Assembly (NCBI GenBank): GCA_035235625.1
Contig: CP141146.1
Location: 27,398,501-27,462,500, forward strand
DNA length: 64,000 nucleotides
Direction: 5' to 3'
Source: Saururus chinensis
Lineage: Eukaryota; Streptophyta; Magnoliopsida; Piperales; Saururaceae
This document shows, one piece after another, positions 57,262-64,000 of this stretch. The translations under genes were made by a program, and so were the position numbers. Under the pieces are notes generated by a model. It was not told the origin of the DNA, did not search any database, and saw nothing but the letters and a program-made list of their open reading frames with translations. How positions within the stretch are numbered: position 1 is the stretch's first letter; every line of letters begins with the position of its first letter.

Positions 57262-57415
57262 CTGAAACAGCTTCTTCTGCAACCTTGGTATGTTGTTTGA
57301 CCAGCTTGTCCTTAGTGGTAATCTCCGAAAGGGCAGCAGATAGCTTTTCAGTCAATGCCTTTACTCAATCTTCCAATTCAGTCATATTAATATATGACTC
57401 CTCTGTAATTTGAAC
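57262..57415 (-). pseudogene. filament-like plant protein (FPP) exon fragment
   Basis: On the minus strand the frame reads VQITEESYINMTELED, a stop, VKALTEKLSAALSEITTKDK and LVKQHTKVAEEAVSG. This is the conserved N-terminal coiled-coil segment of plant FPP proteins, long coiled-coil proteins linked to the nuclear envelope or microtubules. The stretch begins after a plausible acceptor (TAG at 57416-57418) and ends at G/GTGATT (donor at 57260-57261), matching an exon with intron on both sides. An in-frame TGA inside it and the absence of recognisable neighbouring exons make it a fragment or pseudogene. Confidence 0.75.
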
Positions 57416-58372
57416 CTACTTCACGTTTTTTTAATCACCCTGCCCAAACAAGCATCAGGTTGTGACAAATGCAAACGAGGAAGAAGTATTGAAGCAGCTC
57501 AGCACTAATCATGCTAGTTATTCACTCATGTTAAAAATCTTAATACATGCTACTCAACTTTCTGTCAATTTGACACTGAAATTTGTATCTTTTCCAATAA
57601 AATCCACAACAAAAATTGACTACTTTATGTTTCAGTCTCTAACTGGATAAAATTGTAAAAATAGTGTTACTCAAATATAATGATATTTACATGAACACAA
57701 AACGAGCAAAACTTTGTTTCTGAAGTAAAAAACAGAGAACTGCCTCTATATATATATAATATTGCTCTGCATCTTGTAAATGATCCTTTAGTTTTTCTGT
57801 CTTTACATTTTATATACTAAATTCCTAGATCAATTGTGAAGTTTAGAGCTAAAACTAAATTAAGTACATGCCATATTTGATTTATGTATGTTAATATTAT
57901 TATTAGGTCTTGAATCAACTTTTTTGATAGTTTACAGCTAAAAATGAATTCAGTACATGCCTTGATGAGAATATGATGAAAGTATGTGGTCTTGTTATCT
58001 AAAATCGATATCTCAGTTCTTCTAACCCAGTTCTTTTTTCTTTCCTCATTAAAAACTTGACTAATTAGTTTCTAGAACCATGAACTTTACTACTGCGTGA
58101 TGTCTCCCCATTTTATCCTTTACACAATTCAATCACATTCGGATGAAATCCCTATTGCTTAGGTTGAATTTATTAGTCATAATTATGCTTGAATTTATTA
58201 GTCATAATTACGCTTGAATAGTCGTACTTTTCTAGTGATATAATGAATAAAACCTGTCAGTTGTCTTTCCTCTTTATGCCTCGTTTTATGCAAATTAGCA
58301 ATTGCAAATCATTATACTTTATTAATAAGCTTAAAAAAAGAAAACTTTCTACGATTTATTGCTTTTTATATG

Positions 58373-58496
58373 TATGAAGGTACTTTACTAGAAATAGCGG
58401 TGGATAAGGTACATTTGGGTTGTCTAGATGAGCAAGAATGCTTCTTTGATACATCTACTATACACATGGTAGAGGACAAACATCCTAGGCAGAAGG
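58373..58496 (+). other. possible exon fragment, unidentified
   Basis: About 41 open codons with protein-like composition (YEGTLLEIAVDKVHLGCLD, then EQECFFDTSTIHMVEDKH), ending exactly where an LTR-like TGTCACAAC begins. I do not recognise the family. The length is within what chance allows, so this is only a suggestion that an insertion split a coding sequence. Confidence 0.2.
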
Positions 58497-61351
58497 TGTC
58501 ACAACTCGGATTTTTAAAAGCCTTTTTAAAATAACATAAATGGTAGTCACGAGAAATTTATTCTTAAATACAAAACAAACTATTCGATTAAATATCCAGG
58601 CCTTGATAACTAGAGTTCCTAAATACGAATATCAAATCATATGATATTATTACTTATTTCAAAATTTAATAAAAATAGTTCATCCATTTAAGTACAAGTT
58701 CGTCATCCATTTGAAAATAAATAACAAGTTGACTCACACGCTAAAGATACATTTACGTACCGGAGTTGCATAAACAAAGAACTTCATCTTGTGCACGCTT
58801 GTCTTGGTCTTACTTGTCGTTGCTTGGAGAATCTACAACCAACCAAATAAAGCAACCATAACAACAACAATGAAATCTCTCCGCCTTTAAGAGAAGAGTT
58901 TGCATAAGGACAAAAGATTTTATTAATGTTTTTCGAATTGGGCCAACATCACCTGATGTTAGTTGCTTACATACTCATCAGACAACATCTCTAATGTTTC
59001 CAACAAGATCAGATCCAGACGTAGTTCTACCTAAAACTACCCTATCCTAAGAAGCATAGCATCACACATGCAATGCTTAAGTATTTTCAATCAACCTACA
59101 TTTTATGCAAGTCCTTTAATTATTCCACTTGTCTAATTAACAAACAATATCATACAATGTTATTAATTATCTTACAACCCTTGTTCAATAATTAATACTA
59201 ACAAATTTGTAATCATTCAGAGACAACTAGCCCGTCGAAAAATCTCCAAACATAGGACTCCAACATGCAGAACATCAATATATAGTGACACATGTAAAGT
59301 AATATACAAAGCACTGAATATAACATAGCTCAGAAACATGGGCTGATCTTTAACCAATGAAGACCATCACAATGCACAAAACAATGGACACCGTTCAGGA
59401 AACAATGCACTAATTGTTACCTGAAAATACCCACTCCCCCTCAAAGGAGTAACTGTGTGTTAACAGGAATCTTAGCATCTATAGAGATCCACTTGGATCA
59501 GCCATGGGTCTAGAGACGTAGGTACCGACTGTGCTCATAGACATACTGGCCGGAGGTAGATGAGCCCTCCATGATGCTCAAAAACTTGGGTGCGCATAAA
59601 TGCTCAAAGAGCTAGGAGCTAAAGTCCCAAAACTGCCGAGGCCACATAGGCCTAAATATTCGCCATGGCTATTACCGTGAGCTTAAACTTTGACTCAGCA
59701 TGTGATATGATGCAACCACGTGAGGCAAAGGTACTAAAGACTAATCACAGCATATCATGCAAGCATCAAACTTACACAATCAGCAAGATAACATGCTGAT
59801 TTTAGACCGAGACATGTAAGCCTATGAACAAGACTATGAATCAAAATTGATGCTCAGATGAACTGATAAAATCCACAACACCATGAATTTGATTGAGGCT
59901 GAAACAAACTAATCAAATCAGCAAACTAACATAACAAATCGGGCTGAAGTAACTAGCAACATTTAGCATGATAACAAATCAAATGAAGGCTGAATGACTA
60001 ACAATATTAATCAAGGTAACAAATTAAATCAAGGCTGAAATAACTAACAATAATCAACATTATAATAACTCATAGTGAGTCTGGCACCTCTATCAACATT
60101 CAACTTGATAGATGTAAACTAACATAACAAATCAGCAAACTAACATAACAAATCAGGCTGAAGTAACTAGCAACATTCGGCATGATAACAAATCAAATCA
60201 AGGCTCAAATCAGCAAACTAACATAACAAATCAGGTTGAAGTAACTAGCAACATTCAGCATGATAACAAATCAAATCAAGGCTAAATGACTAACAATATT
60301 CATCAAGGTAACAAATCAAATCAAGGCTGAAATAACTAACAATAATCAACATTATAATAACTCATAGTGACTCTGACACCTCTATCAACATTCAGCATGG
60401 TAATACATCAAGGTGAGGCTGGCACAACCACCAACATTCCACATAATAATGACTAAAGGTGAGGCTGATACAACCATCAACATTCACCAAGACATAAATC
60501 AAAATAAGGCTGAGATAGAATGATTAAATTCAGCAAGACTTGAATTAGGTTGATGGCTGAGATAAAACGATTTCATTCAACAAGACATGAATCAGATTGA
60601 TGGCTGAAATAGGATAATCTAATTCAGCAGAGTAATAGCACTAATTAAGGCTTAAAACCCATTAAGGAAATCAGCTATATAGTAGTAAAATTCAAGGCTA
60701 AAGCAAATTGATAATATCAATAATATAATACAATAAATTAGGGCTGCGAATCGATGATTAAATCTGCAAGAGTATAGCATAAACTACGGCTAAGAATTCA
60801 TAAATAAAATCCACTGGACTATAGCATGAACTAGGGCTGGGAATCATGAATTAAATTAGCAAGGAATCATGGATTAAATCAGCCAGGACTCATGGACTAA
60901 ATCAGTAAAAGTATGGCACTAATAAAGGCTAAAACTTTCAATAAAATCCAGCATGGTAATGGCACAAATTTGCGGCTAAAACCTATAATTACAATCAGCA
61001 AAGTTCATGCACAATTCATGAATGAAACCTATAATTATATTCATAAAAGTCCATGCACAAATCATGGCCAAAGTTTGATCAATTGTTAGCAAAGTATGAG
61101 CAGGAATCAGGGCAAAAGTTTATGGTCAAAATCTACAAAGTATGAGTACGAATCAGGGGCAAAACCCATACTTGAAATCAGCAAGGTTCATGAATAAATC
61201 AGGGCCAAAATTTATGATTACACTCAGCAAAGATGATGCATGAATTAGGGCTAAAACCAGCAATTAAACTCAGCAAAGTTCATGCATGAATCAAGGCTAA
61301 AACCAATGATTAAACTCAGCAAAATTTATGCATAAATCAGGCTAAAACCAA
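58497..61351 (-). repeat. probable old Del/Tekay-like LTR, incomplete
   Basis: Starts TGTCACAACTCGG, which resembles the minus-oriented ends of Tekay-type LTRs in this window (TGTCACGCCCC) and elsewhere in plants. Its organisation (a short unique part, then degenerate repeats to the end) is also similar. No polyprotein, no paired LTR and no target duplication were found, so this is inference. The right side passes into the repeat block 59860-61345 and stops at a CACTA-like end. Confidence 0.35.
59860..61345 (+). repeat. degenerate tandem repeat block (GGCTGAAA/AATCAGCA units)
   Basis: Dozens of imperfect units of roughly 40-60 bp built from AATCA-AAGGCTGAAAT, AACTAACAA and TTCAGCATG-TAACA pieces. 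A larger segment, AATGACTAACAATATT through CACCTCTATCAACATTCA, is duplicated with high identity at about 59993-60105 and 60285-60398. Units degrade steadily toward 61345. No coding is seen. Confidence 0.75.
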
Positions 61352-61440
61352 CACTACAAAACGGGTGGTCTTCAGCCACCGATTTTTAGTGGCATCCCGT
61401 AAAAACCACCACTAAACGTATGTCTATTGCGGGGGCTTGG
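61352..61440 (+). repeat. CACTA-like terminus
   Basis: CACTACAAAACGGGTGG begins at 61352, followed by short GCCAC/GTGGC and CCACCACTAAA pairs like the subterminal repeats of CACTA elements (compare 51478). No opposite end or transposase is visible before the window ends. Confidence 0.5.
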
Positions 61441-63674
61441 AGTCGCCCTCTCTAAGTCACTTGAGCCCAGAAGCGTGCATCATCTCCGGGGGGTGCATCA
61501 TCGAAGCCGCCGGTAGAAGAAGAAGGACGACCATGTGAGCGCGGGAGTGACCCTAATTCTTCCCGCGCACGTATAATGTTAACTAAACGAAATCGAAGCC
61601 GCCGGCATCGCTCCCCTCTACATATCGAAAAAAAATCTTGCACGCTTTTTGGCGGTCATGATGGAGCGCGGGCGGGATTAATTAAACCCTAATTCTTCCC
61701 GCGCACAGCAAGAGATCTTTTTCGCAACGTGGAGTTTGAAGATCATAAGGAAATCTATGCTTTGAGGATCGTTCAGTTGATCAACATATGAGGTAGGAAT
61801 CAATTGCCAACCTTTTGGCCAACGGGAGTGATCAACATCAGTACAAATCAAATATCAATCTCTTCATTCTGTTTCTCACCAGTAAGTTGATGAACATACT
61901 ATAAAAAATCTATTTTTTCATTCCATTTCTCGCCAGTAGGTATTGTTCAAATTTTTTCCCCCAAGTACATCATTATTCTGAATAGTTTTAATTTTTTCTT
62001 TCTTCTATTCATATCAAACTGTTTTAACAACTTTCAACTTAAAGGTTTGGAAAAACAATTTGTTTGTATTGGACTTATGATTTGTTGCTTATTCGACCTC
62101 CTATATTCTGAAATATCCTCCTTAATTCTCTGTTTCCTTTGGAACTCTTCTCCGGATCTTATTGTCCTTGTATTAGCATAATGCCCTTTTTGACGATTTG
62201 TTTGTTTGATTCATCTTTTTGTTTTACATTGGAATTGTGATCTTTATTTTGACTGTTGAACAAGAAACTGAATCATTTCATCATTAAAATATACATTCAT
62301 TACCATTATCAGTATAGGAATATTTTTACTGATCATAAAGATCCAGCCCACATACAGGCACTATATATCCTGATCTGGGTTTGCTGGGAATCGCTGATTT
62401 AGATATGGACTGAATTCAAGTTGATCACCACAGTTTTATTTTTCACCCCACATGATGCAATCTGGAGCAAAAACGAATGTTGTTTGCCTAACCATCCTGC
62501 CATATTCATTTAACAGACACACATTTTGGCTCATCTTACCTTTGCAGGCTGACACAGATGCCACTGATTCTCCATCTGTTTTTCTGATGCTTTTCCGTAT
62601 TTTAAGTTATTTTCATCATAGTATTAATAAATTTAAGGAAATAAAGTGTATGTTTCAAGAATTTGAGACTGCCCATTCATTTATATTTCTTTTTGTTAGT
62701 TTCCCAATATCTGGATAGTTGGTAAATGTTTTAAAATGTCATAAGCACTTCTATATGTACCACATTGAATACATGTCCCATTATATAGGCAATTCTGTTC
62801 TTCTAAAATTCAAGGTTTCTATCTTTTATCATTCCTTTTATTCTATTGTGATTTCAGACAATAATTAATCTGGACTGAAGATCTTAAACCAGTGCTTGAA
62901 TTCACCAAATAGCACTGCTGAAGTTAGAGCAGCTCATAGGCAGTCAGCCTCGAGACTAATAAGTACATTATACTTGTTTGTTACCCATTGACAGAAGGTA
63001 ATCAGTCTTCAAGTTGTTAGCACATGATCTCTGCTTGTAAGAGTTAGTGGAAGGGGCACTTCTATATCTGCTGCCATATCTGGCCAAAAAGAAGTGCTAT
63101 GAATGGTAGGTATCATCATAATTATCTACCAAAAGAGAAGATTCAGAAAATTTCCAAATATTATATAGTAGGATTTCCATGCTATATACCTTTGCAGGGT
63201 CTTGTTTGTCGTTTTTAAGGATCAACTATTGCTGAGATCTTGCGATATTGCAAACTACGATTGAGATAAGTATATTATTAATTCTAGAATTGGGATGCTA
63301 TTGAGATTGATGTGTTTTATAAAGCACTTAACTGCAAGTTTTTTATCCATCTACGTCTATTTTTTATGCTACTCTTCTGCAAATTCAGTTCTTGAAGCTT
63401 TCTACTGTGATCTTTTCTGGGCAGGGGCAGAGGAGAAGACCTAAATTACCTTGGCAGGTTTATGATGCAACTCAGATTGGAAGGTTCTGAATCTTTTCTG
63501 GGAAACGTTTTACTATGTAACTCACTAATATGTGATGGCATTTTGTGGCCTTACTTCTTTAGAATTGAATGATTTACTCTGGAACTCTTTGTTTCTACTA
63601 AAAAATTAAGTCACACGCTGCAAAAAGATGTGGAAGCACAATTTTCTGAGTTATTTTTCTTAAGTGATGTGCAG
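61441..63674. other. upstream region of the kinase gene, exons not resolved
   Basis: The first 270 bases are GC-rich, with two GCGCGGG...CCCGCGC hairpins and repeated CGAAGCCGCCGG. The remainder is T-rich, intron-like DNA. Short open stretches (for example 62452-62718) and GCAG/GGCAGG splice-like edges near 63424-63461 exist, but none shows the ACT-domain sequence that precedes the kinase in this family, so I do not call exons here. Confidence 0.3.
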
Positions 63675-64000
63675 AAGAAGTTGTGGTCAAAGCCTCATGC
63701 TTTGCTCTCAGCCTCTACAACTGATGATACAGAGAAGTGCATGGATTCTATGTCCTCTCACGTCAAAATACCCAGTGATGGGGCAGATGTCTGGGAAATT
63801 GATGTCCGGCTTTTGAAATTTGAAAAAAAAGTGGCGTCTGGGTCCTATGGTGATCCTTAAGTTGTCTTCTTATGTAATTCTTTTAAAATACATCTTCCTA
63901 TATGTTTCAAGAAGTCCTAATTGTTCTTAACACTTTTACAGCTATCATGGTACCTACTGTAGTCGGGATGTAGCAATTAAAGTCCTTAAGCCTATGCGTG
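63675..64000 (+). CDS. STY8/17/46-type Raf-like Ser/Thr/Tyr kinase, two exons, continues beyond window
   Basis: Exon one (63675-63856) follows an acceptor ...TGATGTGCAG. It encodes [32 protein letters not shown] and [15 protein letters not shown], matching the linker and kinase N-lobe of plant STY8/STY17/STY46 kinases, including the glycine-rich loop. After an 85-base gap ending TTTTACAG, exon two (63942-64000) encodes [19 protein letters not shown] with the ATP-binding lysine in VAIK. Family members are cytosolic kinases with an upstream ACT domain that can phosphorylate chloroplast transit peptides. The donor reads CC/TTAAGT instead of a GT, so the intron may not be spliced; the codon at the junction would give Pro where the family has Leu. 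Either a recent pseudogene, a sequence error or a non-canonical intron. Confidence 0.75.

Noticed and set aside
62452-62718. Open frame upstream of the kinase as its N-terminal exon
   Set aside because: It lacks ACT-domain or linker similarity and is T-rich like the surrounding intron-like DNA.

Overview
This is a stretch of a flowering-plant nuclear genome, very probably from a species with a large, repeat-rich genome. Nearly everything from base 1 to about 50,000 is decayed transposable-element DNA. Ty3/gypsy LTR retrotransposons of several plant lineages are inserted into one another, and every polyprotein is broken by stops and frameshifts. The evidence for a plant is the lineages themselves (Athila/Tat-like, Reina-like and Del/Tekay-like chromoviruses), a FAR1/FRS-MULE sequence, a PIF/Harbinger transposase, CACTA-type ends, a filament-like plant protein (FPP) exon, and the start of a STY8/17/46-type kinase domain at the right edge. 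I see no bacterial genes, CRISPR arrays, tRNA or rRNA.

Layout. 1-7556: 3' part of an Athila-like element with an intact 3' LTR (6199-7556). 7557-9476: Reina-like remnant 1 (gag zinc finger, protease, RT, part of the LTR). 9916-11897: partial Tekay-A LTR with a 33-bp minisatellite. 11999-18161 (minus): FAR1/MULE-like pseudogene, cut by a clean 3.78-kb solo LTR of family Tekay-B (13601-17383, TSD ACAAA). 18481-21401: Tekay-A-type LTR in plus orientation. 21402-48394: a minus-strand Tekay-A element whose 3' LTR was itself entered by a plus-strand Tekay-B element (23404-40270). Tekay-B carries two 1.44-kb solo LTRs (26620-28058, TSD GAGGC; 30118-31552, TSD CTAGG). Its 3' LTR holds Reina-like remnant 2 (33043-38505), and that remnant's integrase is split by a 3.43-kb Tekay-A solo LTR (33703-37134, TSD CCTTG). 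Tekay-A pol/gag follows on the minus strand (40271-45027), split by an Athila solo LTR (42594-43787, TSD ATACA), then its 5' LTR (45028-48394). 49246-50076: truncated Harbinger transposase with a right terminal repeat and TAA. 51478-53250: CACTA-like subterminal repeat arrays. 53251-58496: mostly AT-rich sequence containing one FPP exon on the minus strand. 58497-61351: probable old LTR with degenerate tandem repeats. 61352 onward: a CACTA-like end, then the upstream region and two exons of a Raf-like STY kinase running off the right edge.

There is no cooperating gene set. The only plausible host gene is the kinase, and its visible intron lacks a normal GT donor. The value of the window is its readable insertion history: four perfect 5-bp target-site duplications inside the nest and one in the FAR1-like gene, a decayed outer one, and two or three deletion junctions, which together give a relative order of events. 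I did not find a convincing new biological system. The least explained signals are paired TTCGAA palindromes shared by unrelated LTR families, splice-donor-like GTAAGT arrays in the Tekay-B LTR, and uneven identity between the two 1.44-kb solo LTRs.
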